Below, in pieces: positions 1 to 6,257 of a stretch of DNA of 47,190 bases. The stretch's first letter is position 1. Each line of letters starts with the position of its first letter. This stretch comes from JAABRU01 sp050180235 (GTDB taxonomy: Bacteria; Desulfobacterota; Desulfobacteria; Desulfobacterales; Desulfococcaceae). The notes under the pieces were generated by a model. That model did no database searches, was not told the DNA's origin, and saw only the letters and a list, made by a program, of their open reading frames with translations. The DNA lies in contig JBFXEJ010000039.1 of NCBI GenBank assembly GCA_050180235.1, positions 1 through 47,190 of the forward strand, written 5' to 3'. The position numbers and the translations under genes are program-made.

Positions 1-1
1 T

Positions 2-496
2 CAAAAAAAAGATCCTGCCGGGATAAATCCGTATTTTCTGACCGGTACCGGAAAAACCCAGGATTTGGAAGCTGAAATACGGACTGATGCGGAAGCCGGT
101 GAATTTTGGAGTTATGCCGGCAGCAAAAAAAATCAGCGGTGGACATGGTATGCGATTGAACGGAATTCCGGAATTATTCCTGCATGGCATAACGGCAGAC
201 GCACAGATGAAAGCTGCTCCGGGTTAATGGAAAAACTGTCTGTTTTTAAAATAAAATACTGCCATACTGATGACTGGAAAAGTTACAGTGAACATATTCC
301 CTCCCACAAACATATCACCGGCAAAAGCGGCACATGGAAAATTGAGAGGAAAAACCTTAATTTCAGGACACATATCAAACGTCTGAACCGTAAAACGATC
401 TGTTTTTCAAAGAACATAAAGATTCATGATAACGTTATGGGGATGTATATTAACCGTTATTATTTTGTAAAAGGTCTGTTTTCGGAAGCGATATGA
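2..496 (+). CDS. IS1-family transposase (InsB-like), 5'-truncated by window edge
   Basis: The open frame runs in from the window edge and ends at a TGA at 494-496, just before the terminal repeat. Recognisable IS1 transposase blocks are EFWSYAGSKKNQRWTWYAIE, the TDDWKSY block with the second catalytic Asp, and the IERKNLNFRTH and FSKNIKIHDNVMGMYIN blocks with the Glu/His region of the DDE-type centre. In IS1 transposases the first block normally reads D-E-(F/M/A)-W; here it reads G-E-F-W (GAAGCCGGTGAA), so the first catalytic Asp appears changed to Gly by one base (GAT to GGT). If that alignment is right, this copy is catalytically dead although its frame is intact. The role is cut-and-paste or copy-paste transposition of its own element. 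Confidence 0.88.
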   Translation, partial: QKKDPAGINPYFLTGTGKTQDLEAEIRTDAEAGEFWSYAGSKKNQRWTWYAIERNSGIIPAWHNGRRTDESCSGLMEKLSVFKIKYCHTDDWKSYSEHIPSHKHITGKSGTWKIERKNLNFRTHIKRLNRKTICFSKNIKIHDNVMGMYINRYYFVKGLFSEAI

Positions 497-518
497 TCAA
501 CCTTTTTGACCCACTACC
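497..518 (+). repeat. IS1-family terminal inverted repeat (right end)
   Basis: The 22 bases begin TCAACCTTTTTGACC and end CACTACC. They are the exact reverse complement of 47066-47087, the left terminal repeat of the copy at the far end of the window. This fixes the IS boundary and therefore the breakpoint in hicB. Confidence 0.93.
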
Positions 519-700
519 ATATTTTTCAAGGAGAAGTAATCAATATCCGGGATGTCATCACTTTTCAGGGAAAATCAACAGATGAACTGCGGAAGGCATT
601 GCAGGATTCGGTGGAAGATTATCTTGATTTCTGCAAAGAGCGCGGAGAAGAACCAAATCAGCCTTTTTCCAACTTTTTTGACTATGAGAACAATTCCTGA
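519..700 (+). pseudogene. hicB: HicB-type antitoxin, N-terminus removed by IS1
   Basis: The remaining frame reads IFQGEVINIRDVITFQGKS, then DELRKALQDSVEDYLDFCKE and RGEEPNQPFS. That is the typical HicB core (FxGEVxxIxDVxTFxG, DSVxDYLxFCxERGxEPxxPFS). HicB neutralises the HicA mRNA-binding toxin and represses their operon. Residues before IFQGEV, roughly the first 15-20, are missing; the frame upstream is IS1 repeat sequence with only a fortuitous TTG at 506. No hicA is visible, so the toxin was lost or lies beyond the IS. The gene stops at 698-700 and overlaps the next start at 684. Confidence 0.85.
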
Positions 701-875
701 AATTTGCAAAAAAATGAAGATGGAAGAAGCCGGAAATGATTTTGCTTTCTGGCAGAGCAGAACGCCGGAAGAACGGCTGGCGGCTTTGGAAGAAATCAGA
801 AAAGAATACAATAAATGGAAATATGTTACTGAACCGGGATTTCAGAGAGTTTATAGAATCATTAAACAAAAATAA
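684..875 (+). CDS. Small protein of nucleotidyltransferase-type TA modules
   Basis: This 63-residue protein begins MRTIPEICKKMKMEEAGNDF and contains FWQSRTPEERLAALEEIRKE, then FQRVYRIIKQ. The sequence resembles the small protein usually encoded just before AbiEii/DUF6036-like nucleotidyltransferases (pattern W-x-x-(R/K)-T-P-E-E-R-L-x-A-L-E-x-(I/L)-R and a terminal FxRVxRII). Its start overlaps the end of the hicB remnant by 17 bases, and its end overlaps the truncated nucleotidyltransferase frame (starting 823), the usual coupling for such modules. With the partner broken (next entry), its present function is doubtful. The family resemblance is from memory. Confidence 0.6.
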   Translation: MRTIPEICKKMKMEEAGNDFAFWQSRTPEERLAALEEIRKEYNKWKYVTEPGFQRVYRIIKQK

Positions 876-954
876 GGTGCAATATCTGGTTGTCGGCGGC
901 TATGCTGTCGCTTTTCACGGCCATCCCCGCTATACCAAAGATATTGACTTCTGA
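823..954 (+). pseudogene. Truncated nucleotidyltransferase (AbiEii/DUF6036-like)
   Basis: The 43-residue frame starts MLLNRDFREFIESLNKNKVQ, continues YLVVGGYAVAFHGHPRYTKD and stops right after DIDF. It matches the start of minimal nucleotidyltransferases: the GGYAVAxHG helix start and the metal-binding D-x-D of RYTKDID. Intact family members continue for another 100-250 residues, so nearly the whole protein is missing. It starts inside the preceding small gene and ends 20 bases before the next toxin-antitoxin module, which suggests deletion or recombination between adjacent modules. Confidence 0.75.
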
Positions 955-974
955 AAAAAATCAGGGAGGGGATA

Positions 975-1193
975 ATGGAGAATTATTCGATAACATACGA
1001 AAATCTGTTACTGAAAGAAATTAAAGCGACACCGGAAGAATATTTACCGACTTTATTAAATATTATCAGACTGTTCCGTGAAAGTGTCACATTGAAACCG
1101 GCAGAAATGAGCTTTAAAAAAGGCTGGGAGGAAGCGATGTCCGGCGATACTTTGCCTTTGGAAGACTTGTGGGAAGGTATAGATGCCGACTGA
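975..1193 (+). CDS. Putative antitoxin of RelE/ParE-type module
   Basis: This 72-residue acidic protein begins MENYSITYENLLLKEIKATP and has a helical middle (EEYLPTLLNIIRLFRESVTL) and an acidic tail (PLEDLWEGIDAD). The start is well supported by GGGAGGGG at 964-971. The family was not recognised from sequence. The antitoxin call rests on position: it precedes a RelE-like toxin and overlaps its start by 11 bases, the common antitoxin-then-toxin arrangement. It would bind and block the toxin and probably autoregulate the operon, although no DNA-binding fold is obvious. The pair looks intact, unlike its neighbours. Confidence 0.65.
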   Translation: MENYSITYENLLLKEIKATPEEYLPTLLNIIRLFRESVTLKPAEMSFKKGWEEAMSGDTLPLEDLWEGIDAD

Positions 1194-1563
1194 AGACATC
1201 ACCCATATTTATATCCGATTTACCCCTGAATTTAAAAGAAATTTGCGGACATTGGCAAAAAAATACCGCCATATACGCTCTGATGTTCAACCGATTATTA
1301 ATGAAATTCAGAAAGGCAACTTCATCGGAGATCAGATTCCCGGAACAAAAGGTTACACTGTTTTTACTGTTTTTAAAGTAAGGGTAAAAAATACAGATAA
1401 CCGTAAAGGAAAAAGATCAGGTTACCGATTTATTTACTATCTGAAAACGCATAATGAAGTTATTCTGATAACAATTTATTCTAAAAATGAACAGACTGAT
1501 ATTTCATCTGAACAATTGCGTCAAATATTGAAAAAATCCAACGAAGAAAATGATAATATATAG
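1183..1563 (+). CDS. RelE/ParE-family toxin
   Basis: The 126-residue basic protein shows the RelE-type layout: an N-terminal helical pair (FTPEFKRNLRTLAKKYRHIR, then DVQPIINEIQKGNFIGDQIP), a central strand with basic residues (VFKVRVKNTDNRKGKRSGYR) and the closing FIYYLKTHNEVILITIYSK followed by NEQTDIS. Members act as ribosome-dependent mRNA endonucleases or gyrase poisons; which applies cannot be read here. The ATG at 1183 overlaps the antitoxin gene, with GGGAAGGT upstream as ribosome-binding site. It is the only toxin in the left arm with an unbroken frame and partner. Confidence 0.8.
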   Translation: MPTEDITHIYIRFTPEFKRNLRTLAKKYRHIRSDVQPIINEIQKGNFIGDQIPGTKGYTVFTVFKVRVKNTDNRKGKRSGYRFIYYLKTHNEVILITIYSKNEQTDISSEQLRQILKKSNEENDNI

Positions 1564-1634
1564 ATTAATCTTTTGAAAAACTTGGCAGATTTGGAAAATT
1601 TATGATAAATTCAAACATAAAAAAGGAGAATAAA

Positions 1635-2810
1635 ATGAGAGAAGCAGTGATTGTAAGTGCGGTACGGACACCGCTGGGATCATTCAATGGAACCCTGGGA
1701 AATATCGGTGCAACCACACTTGGCGGCATGGTTATTGCAAAGGCTGTGAAACGAGCGGGAATTGACAAGGAAATTGTTGATGAGTGCATCATGGGACAGG
1801 TGCTGCCCTGCGGATACGGCCAGAATCCGGCCAAGCAAGCCGCTCATCTGGGCGGTATGCCACCGAAAACAGAATGCTTTACCATCAACAAAGTCTGCGG
1901 TTCTGCACTCAAAGCTGTCATGCTTGCTGCCCAGGCCATTCAGGTGGGCGATGCGGATATAATCGTGGCAGGGGGCATGGAATCCATGAGTCAGGCTCCC
2001 TATTATCTGGACAAAGCCCGTTTCGGTTATCGCATGGGGCCGGGACAGATTCAGGATCATATGGTGCATGACGGTCTCTGGGATGTGGTCAATGATTTTC
2101 ACATGGGCATATCCAATGAACTCTGCTCGGAAAGATACCATGTCAGCCGGGAAGAACAGGATCGCTTTGCAGCAGAATCCTACCGCAGGGCATTGGCAGC
2201 CATTGCCGCAGGAAAATTCAAAGAGCAGATTATGCCAGTGGAAATTCCCCAGCGCAAGGGCGCACCGAAAATCTTTGACACAGATGAATGCCCAGTGGAT
2301 ACCCCCTATGAAGTGCTGAGCAAAATGAAAGGGGCTTTCAAAAAAGACGGGGTGGGAACAGCCGGAAACGCTTCCATCATCAGTGACGGAGCGGCTGCGG
2401 TTGTGGTCATGTCAAAAGAAAAAGCCAAAGAACTGGGCTGCAATATCATTGCCACCATCGGCGCGCAGGCATCCTACAGCATTGAAATGAAATATGTGCT
2501 GGTGGCTCCCATCTGGGCTATTCCCAAATGCCTGAAAAAAGAAGGCATTGGCATTGATAATGTGGATTTGTTTGAAATCAATGAAGCATTCAGCGGCTCT
2601 TCGGTTGCGATTATGAAGGAACTGAAACTGGATGGTAACAAAGTCAATGTCAACGGCGGTTCCGTGGCAATAGGCCATCCCATTGGCGCGAGCGGCTGCC
2701 GTTTACTGGTGACATTGCTGTATGAAATGATCCGTCAGAACAAAAAAACCGGGCTGGCTACTCTCTGCTTAGGCGGTGGTGAAGCCGTTGCCATGATTGT
2801 GAAACGGTAA
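1635..2810 (+). CDS. Acetyl-CoA C-acetyltransferase (thiolase)
   Basis: Condenses two acetyl-CoA to acetoacetyl-CoA, or cleaves the latter, in the cytoplasm. The 391-residue length is standard for biosynthetic-type thiolases. The active-site Cys is C88 in NKVCGSALKAV; H348 lies in AIGHPIGASG and C378 in CLGGGEAVAM. NEAF and the N-terminal VSAVRTPLGSF are also family hallmarks. The ATG at 1635 has AAAGGAG about 6 bases upstream; the frame is open from 1602 but lacks a good earlier start. With 3-hydroxybutyryl-CoA dehydrogenase (4721) and acyl-CoA dehydrogenase (6258) it makes a C4 beta-oxidation or butyryl-CoA set. No crotonase or Etf genes are in the window. A perfect hairpin follows the stop. 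Confidence 0.95.
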   Translation: MREAVIVSAVRTPLGSFNGTLGNIGATTLGGMVIAKAVKRAGIDKEIVDECIMGQVLPCGYGQNPAKQAAHLGGMPPKTECFTINKVCGSALKAVMLAAQAIQVGDADIIVAGGMESMSQAPYYLDKARFGYRMGPGQIQDHMVHDGLWDVVNDFHMGISNELCSERYHVSREEQDRFAAESYRRALAAIAAGKFKEQIMPVEIPQRKGAPKIFDTDECPVDTPYEVLSKMKGAFKKDGVGTAGNASIISDGAAAVVVMSKEKAKELGCNIIATIGAQASYSIEMKYVLVAPIWAIPKCLKKEGIGIDNVDLFEINEAFSGSSVAIMKELKLDGNKVNVNGGSVAIGHPIGASGCRLLVTLLYEMIRQNKKTGLATLCLGGGEAVAMIVKR

Positions 2811-2820
2811 ATATAAAATA

Positions 2821-2853
2821 AAACCATAAGGGTTTTCAAAACCCTTATGGTTT
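2821..2853 (+). terminator. Perfect hairpin after thiolase gene
   Basis: Sixteen-base arms (AAACCATAAGGGTTTT and its exact complement) flank a single C, ten bases after the thiolase stop. The arms begin and end in A/T runs, so the hairpin could stop transcription in either direction, though the trailing T-run is only TTT. A related hairpin (CCCTGAGG...CCTCAGGG) lies near 29290, so it may be a dispersed repeat used as a terminator. Confidence 0.6.
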
Positions 2854-2965
2854 GAGGATTGCATCCGTTCCGGAGGAGTTCCAAACTGAAAATTTGGGAG
2901 TTTTGCAGTTTTTGCCAAACTTTCCGTTTGGCACTCCTTCATTTTCATATGGGAACAGGAAAGAA

Positions 2966-3472
2966 ATGGAAAAAGCTGATATGACAAAACCCGTTGTTAT
3001 TTCTAATTATATTCCCGGTGCAGTGGGACGGATTACCGCCATGCACGGGGAATATTACAGCAAATACTGGAATTTCGGTCTGTTTTTTGAAACAAAAGTA
3101 GCCACAGAACTTTCCGCGCTGCTGACACATCCGCAGGCAGAACGCAATGGTTTCTGGCTCGCATTGTGCAATGACATCATTGCAGGCGGTATCGCGATTG
3201 ACGGAAATCAGAAAAATCAGCAGGAAGCCCGTCTGCGATTTTTCATTGTTTCCCCTGAGTTTCAGGGACATGGCATTGGCAATCTGCTGATGGAAAAAGC
3301 AATCTCTTTCTGCAAAGAAAAAAAATTTGCAAAAGTGTATCTCAGCACCTTTGCGGGATTGGATGCAGCAAGGCATTTGTATGAAAAATGGGGGTTCAGA
3401 TTAATTGAGGAAAAAGAGGATTGCACCTGGGGTGTGGCTGTGAAAGAACAGATTTTTGAACTTGTTTTCTGA
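2966..3472 (+). CDS. GNAT-family N-acetyltransferase
   Basis: Transfers an acyl group from acyl-CoA to an unknown amine. The 168-residue protein has the GNAT fold pattern: motif A is FFIVSPEFQGHGIGNLLMEK with the Q-x-x-G-x-G acetyl-CoA loop, followed by KVYLSTFAGLDAARHLYEKW, the motif B helix with the Y-x-K-x-G-F ending typical of the family. The N-terminus (ISNYIPGAVGRITAMHGEYY) resembles GNATs sometimes found fused to MarR regulators, but no such domain is present. The ATG at 2966 is preceded by AGGAAAG; the frame is open from 2852, but that part is repeat DNA containing a GCCAAAC/GTTTGGC hairpin (2914-2932). The substrate is unknown. It interrupts the run of CoA-pathway genes. Confidence 0.88.
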   Translation: MEKADMTKPVVISNYIPGAVGRITAMHGEYYSKYWNFGLFFETKVATELSALLTHPQAERNGFWLALCNDIIAGGIAIDGNQKNQQEARLRFFIVSPEFQGHGIGNLLMEKAISFCKEKKFAKVYLSTFAGLDAARHLYEKWGFRLIEEKEDCTWGVAVKEQIFELVF

Positions 3473-3495
3473 ACACTGAATGGAAAATATTTCAA

Positions 3496-3799
3496 ATGCA
3501 CATAATTACATGAAAAAGACTTAATATGTTTGCAGAAAAATACCCTTTTGCCAAATCATCTCTTCAGCATTGGTATAATTTGATGAAAAAAGAGAATTTT
3601 GATTCATTTCATAACTTACGCCGGATATTTCCGAATGCTGATCAGGTAGGAAAACTGACGGTTAGGAAAACTGACGGTATTTAATATCAGCGGAAACAAA
3701 GTCAGGCTGATTACAGCTATTCACTATAACAGACGGAAGGTTTATATCCGTTCTGTTCTTACACATGAGGAATATAATGAAGGAAAATGGAAGGAGTAA
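3496..3799 (+). pseudogene. higB: HigB-type toxin, inactivated by a nonsense codon and a 16-bp duplication
   Basis: Reading from ATG 3496 gives MHIIT-stop-KRLNMFAEKY, with TGA at 3511-3513 where HigB proteins usually have Arg (CGA to TGA would do it). The frame then runs through HWYNLMKKENFDSFHNLRRI and FPNADQVGKLTV, hits a 16-bp tandem duplication (3647-3662 and 3663-3678) and shifts. Removing one copy restores VFNISGNKVRLITAIHYNRR, KVYIRSVLTHEEYNEGKWKE and the stop, a full-length 95-codon HigB. HigB is a ribosome-dependent mRNA endonuclease; this copy carries two independent lesions. A shorter product from ATG 3526 would avoid the first lesion but not the second. The intact antitoxin follows at 3803. 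Confidence 0.9.
3647..3678 (+). repeat. 16-bp perfect tandem duplication in higB
   Basis: The unit TAGGAAAACTGACGGT occurs twice in succession (3647-3662, 3663-3678). Sixteen is not a multiple of three, so it shifts the reading frame. This is the signature of a slippage or unequal-repair duplication, and it is revertible in principle. Confidence 0.95.
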
Positions 3800-3802
3800 A
3801 GT

Positions 3803-4027
3803 ATGTCTGTTTCACAAATTCGCCAAATAGAATCTGTATGGAATCCTGTCTCACAGATGTTGTATGTTCCACGCACAGAAAAAGAATATGACAGGATTGT
3901 CGAACTGTTGGACAGTCTGATCGATGAAGTGGGAGAAGATGAGAATCATCCTCTTGCATCTTTTATGGAAATATTGGGAGTGCTGATAGAAAAATATGAA
4001 GATGAATATGTTCCTGAAATTATATAA
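3803..4027 (+). CDS. higA: HigA-like antitoxin
   Basis: The 74-residue acidic protein contains LYVPRTEKEYDRIVELLDSL, then IDEVGEDENHPLASFMEILG and VLIEKYEDEYVPEI. This is the helical N-terminal region of HigA-type antitoxins that pair with HigB. Many family members carry a C-terminal helix-turn-helix domain; none is seen here, so this is a short form. The start is fixed by AAGGAG at 3791-3796, which lies over the last codons of the broken toxin. The antitoxin has stayed intact after loss of its toxin, so it may now be neutral or buffer another HigB. Confidence 0.8.
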   Translation: MSVSQIRQIESVWNPVSQMLYVPRTEKEYDRIVELLDSLIDEVGEDENHPLASFMEILGVLIEKYEDEYVPEII

Positions 4028-4087
4028 ATAATACCGAGTTACCATTGGTTTGATCCAAAATATTGTCAGTTTTTCCGCAGTTGCATC

Positions 4088-4128
4088 TGTGCAAAAAACC
4101 GCTCCGCTTAATTTTTGCACTCCTCCGG
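4088..4128 (+). repeat. Dispersed hairpin repeat R1, copy 1
   Basis: A 41-base sequence TGTGCAAAAAACCGCT...AATTTTTGCACTCCTCCGG with a GTGCAAAAA/TTTTTGCAC stem. Near-identical copies occur at 15453, 19032 and 20410, with a looser inverted relative near 7500. It lies directly upstream of the DUF433 gene, whose start it may influence. Confidence 0.85.
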
Positions 4129-4155
4129 ATCATGTGCAGATTGTATGGGACAAAA

Positions 4156-4494
4156 ATGGATATTTCAAAACATATTGATATAAATCCTAAAATTATGCTT
4201 AGCAAGCCCATTGTCCGGGGAACGCGGATTCCTGTTGAGCTTGTTTTGCGGAAATTGGGAGAAGGTGCAACAGAAAAGGAATTGTGTGAGGCATATCCAA
4301 GACTGACTCCGGAGAATATCCGGGAAATGTACAAAATTGAGCGTGAGATTGCATTTTACCGGGAAAATATCGGAACTTTCGGCTATATTGCAGAACAGTT
4401 GGGATTGTCCAAAACAGAGTTAATCAAAGCATTGCGCGTGAACAATACAGAACCGGATTTTTCAGATGAAACGGTTTTGGAAGAATCACAATAA
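4156..4494 (+). CDS. DUF433-domain protein (orphan antitoxin-like)
   Basis: The 112-residue protein begins MDISKHIDINPKIMLSKPIV and carries RGTRIPVELVLRKLGEGATE followed by YPRLTPENIREM, the winged-helix-like DUF433 core. DUF433 proteins are usually antitoxins or regulators next to a PIN-like DUF5615 toxin. No such partner lies within the following 226 bases, so it looks orphaned or recruited for another role. The C-terminus (IAEQLGLSKTELIKALRVNN) looks like an extra small helical segment. The ATG at 4156 is chosen because the upstream open frame (from 4063) is repeat R1; a convincing ribosome-binding site is not visible. Confidence 0.75.
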   Translation: MDISKHIDINPKIMLSKPIVRGTRIPVELVLRKLGEGATEKELCEAYPRLTPENIREMYKIEREIAFYRENIGTFGYIAEQLGLSKTELIKALRVNNTEPDFSDETVLEESQ

Positions 4495-4561
4495 CAATTT
4501 AATTTTATCTATAAATTATAAAAACAAATTGACTGATATTCTTTTAGTGCATACAGAAAAT

Positions 4562-4622
4562 TTTCCCACAGAAAAAAACTCTCTGTGTCCTTTGTGAAAA
4601 ACTCTGTATCCTCTGTGGGAAA
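4562..4622 (+). repeat. Inverted repeat upstream of 3-hydroxybutyryl-CoA dehydrogenase gene
   Basis: Eleven-base arms TTTCCCACAGA and TCTGTGGGAAA enclose 39 bases that contain internal CTCTGTGTCC/CTCTGTATCC direct repeats. The structure lies 99 bases before the dehydrogenase start and looks like another dispersed repeat. A regulatory role is possible but not shown. Confidence 0.6.
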
Positions 4623-4720
4623 TTGGGTATTTTTCATAAGGATGTCAGTCAAAAAAACATCAAAACAGATTTAACATAAAAACCTGAAAACAATCACATA
4701 TCAAAAGGAGAATAAGACAA

Positions 4721-5572
4721 ATGGAAATCAGAACCTTCGGTGTTATCGGCGCGGGACAGATGGGAAACGGCATTGCACAGGTTGCAGCCGCCAGCGGTCT
4801 CAATGTCATCATGAATGACATCAAAGATGAATTTGTACAGCGCGGTCTGGACAATATCACCAAACTTCTGTCCAAAAGTGTGGAAAAAGGCAAACTGGCA
4901 GCCGCGGAAAAGGATGCCATTCTGGGCCGGATTAAAACCAGTACAGACATCAAAGACATGGCTGGTGCTGATTTCGTTGTGGAAGCTGCTACGGAAAGAG
5001 AAGACCTTAAATTCGGCATCTTCCGCAATCTGGATCAGATATGCAAACCCGGTGTGATTCTTTCCTCCAATACCTCATCAATTCCCATTGGACGGATTGC
5101 ATCCCAGACCAAAAGGCCGGACAAAGTGATTGGAATGCACTTCATGAACCCGGTTCCGGTGATGAAACTAGTTGAGATCATCCGGGGACTTGCCACATCT
5201 GATGAAACCTTTCAGACCACCTGGGATCTGTCTGTGAAATTTGGAAAAACACCGGCTGAGGCCAATGATTTTCCCGGATTCATTGCCAACCGCATTCTCA
5301 TGCCCATGCTCAATGAGGCTGTTTTCTGCCTGTATCATGGCGTTGGAACACCCGAAGCCATTGACACGGTTATGAAACTGGGAATGAATCATCCTATGGG
5401 CCCGCTGGCTTTGGCTGATCTCATTGGTCTGGATACCTGTCTTGCCATTATGGAAACCCTGTACGAGGGATTCAAGGATTCCAAATACCGTCCCTGTCCC
5501 CTGCTGCGCAAATATGTGGAAGCCGGATGGCTGGGCAGAAAAAGCGGACGGGGTTTTTACGAATACAAATAA
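4721..5572 (+). CDS. hbd: 3-hydroxybutyryl-CoA dehydrogenase
   Basis: Interconverts 3-hydroxybutyryl-CoA and acetoacetyl-CoA with NAD(P)H. The 283-residue length is typical of the single-domain family. The Rossmann loop is GVIGAGQMGNG (G10-x-G12-x-x-G15). The catalytic His is H140 in GMHFMNPVPVMKLVEI, and SSNTSS (115-120) holds the active-site Ser/Asn. The C-terminal domain shows DFPGFIANRI, NEA and GLDTCLAIMETL. AAAAGGAG lies about 10 bases before the ATG. It follows thiolase in pathway order, though about 1.9 kb of GNAT, TA and repeat DNA separates the two. The next gene is the XRE-cupin regulator, 69 bases on. Confidence 0.95.
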   Translation: MEIRTFGVIGAGQMGNGIAQVAAASGLNVIMNDIKDEFVQRGLDNITKLLSKSVEKGKLAAAEKDAILGRIKTSTDIKDMAGADFVVEAATEREDLKFGIFRNLDQICKPGVILSSNTSSIPIGRIASQTKRPDKVIGMHFMNPVPVMKLVEIIRGLATSDETFQTTWDLSVKFGKTPAEANDFPGFIANRILMPMLNEAVFCLYHGVGTPEAIDTVMKLGMNHPMGPLALADLIGLDTCLAIMETLYEGFKDSKYRPCPLLRKYVEAGWLGRKSGRGFYEYK

Positions 5573-5641
5573 AACAGATGCTGCGGCCATATCCATGTCC
5601 GCAGCATCAGATACAGCAAATCCTGCGAAGGAGATATCGTT

Positions 5642-6190
5642 ATGACAGAAAAAACAGGCCGGCTCACGCCGGTCGGAAAAAAAATAAAGAAGGTCAGAAC
5701 CGAGAAAAATATCACTCTGGAGATGGTGGCCAACGAAACCGGATACGCTGTTGACTATCTCAAAGATGTGGAGGCCGGAAAGGAAATGCCGCCTGTGGGC
5801 GCGCTGCTCCAGATTGCCAAGGCTTTGGAGATTGACACCGGCTTTTTCCTGAGAGAGCAGGAAGCCACCATGAAAGAGCGCGTCAAACAGTACACCAAAC
5901 GCACCAATGACTATGCGTATGAAACCCTGACTCCGGGAGCGGAAAACAAGCATCTCAAGGCATTCCGCGTGACCATTGATCCGAAAAAGGAGCATACAGG
6001 CGTGGGTTATCAGCATGAAGGCGAGGAGTTCAATTATGTGCTGAAAGGCCAGATAGAAGTCATTGTGGGTGATCATGTGAATACCCTGAAACAGGGTGAA
6101 TCCCTGCACTTTAACTCGGCCATCAAACACCAGTTGCGAAATATCGGTGATGAAACAGCAGAACTGATTGTGGTAATTTACAATCCCTGA
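5642..6190 (+). CDS. XRE-type helix-turn-helix regulator with C-terminal cupin
   Basis: The 182-residue protein has an N-terminal lambda-repressor-like HTH (VGKKIKKVRTEKNITLEMVA, then YLKDVEAGKEMPPVGALLQI, residues about 10-70) and a C-terminal cupin_2 barrel (about 105-180) with GVGYQHEGEEFNYVLKGQIE, GDHVNTLKQGESLHFNS and IKHQLRNIG. In this family the cupin senses a small metabolite and the HTH binds a nearby promoter. It lies between the dehydrogenase and acyl-CoA dehydrogenase genes, so it probably controls them (inference). GAAGGAG precedes the ATG at a good distance. The ligand cannot be read from sequence. Confidence 0.88.
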   Translation: MTEKTGRLTPVGKKIKKVRTEKNITLEMVANETGYAVDYLKDVEAGKEMPPVGALLQIAKALEIDTGFFLREQEATMKERVKQYTKRTNDYAYETLTPGAENKHLKAFRVTIDPKKEHTGVGYQHEGEEFNYVLKGQIEVIVGDHVNTLKQGESLHFNSAIKHQLRNIGDETAELIVVIYNP

Positions 6191-6257
6191 GAATGTCCAA
6201 TGATGAATGGTAAATGGTGAATGCAACCTGACATCTGACAAATCCGGAGAAATATAT

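Larger units (their letters stand above)
1..518 (+). mobile_element. IS1-family insertion sequence, 3' part (left end outside window)
   Basis: The segment carries the C-terminal part of an IS1-type transposase and ends in a 22-bp terminal inverted repeat at 497-518. The reverse complement of that repeat starts the second copy at 47066, so both copies belong to one IS family. Both read on the plus strand. The element ends inside a hicB antitoxin gene, which continues at 519. The target duplication cannot be tested because the left flank lies outside the window. Confidence 0.9.

Noticed and set aside
3511..3513. Selenocysteine reading of the TGA at codon 6 of higB
   Set aside because: HigB proteins have Arg at this position, no SECIS-like hairpin was seen and the gene carries a second frameshifting lesion.
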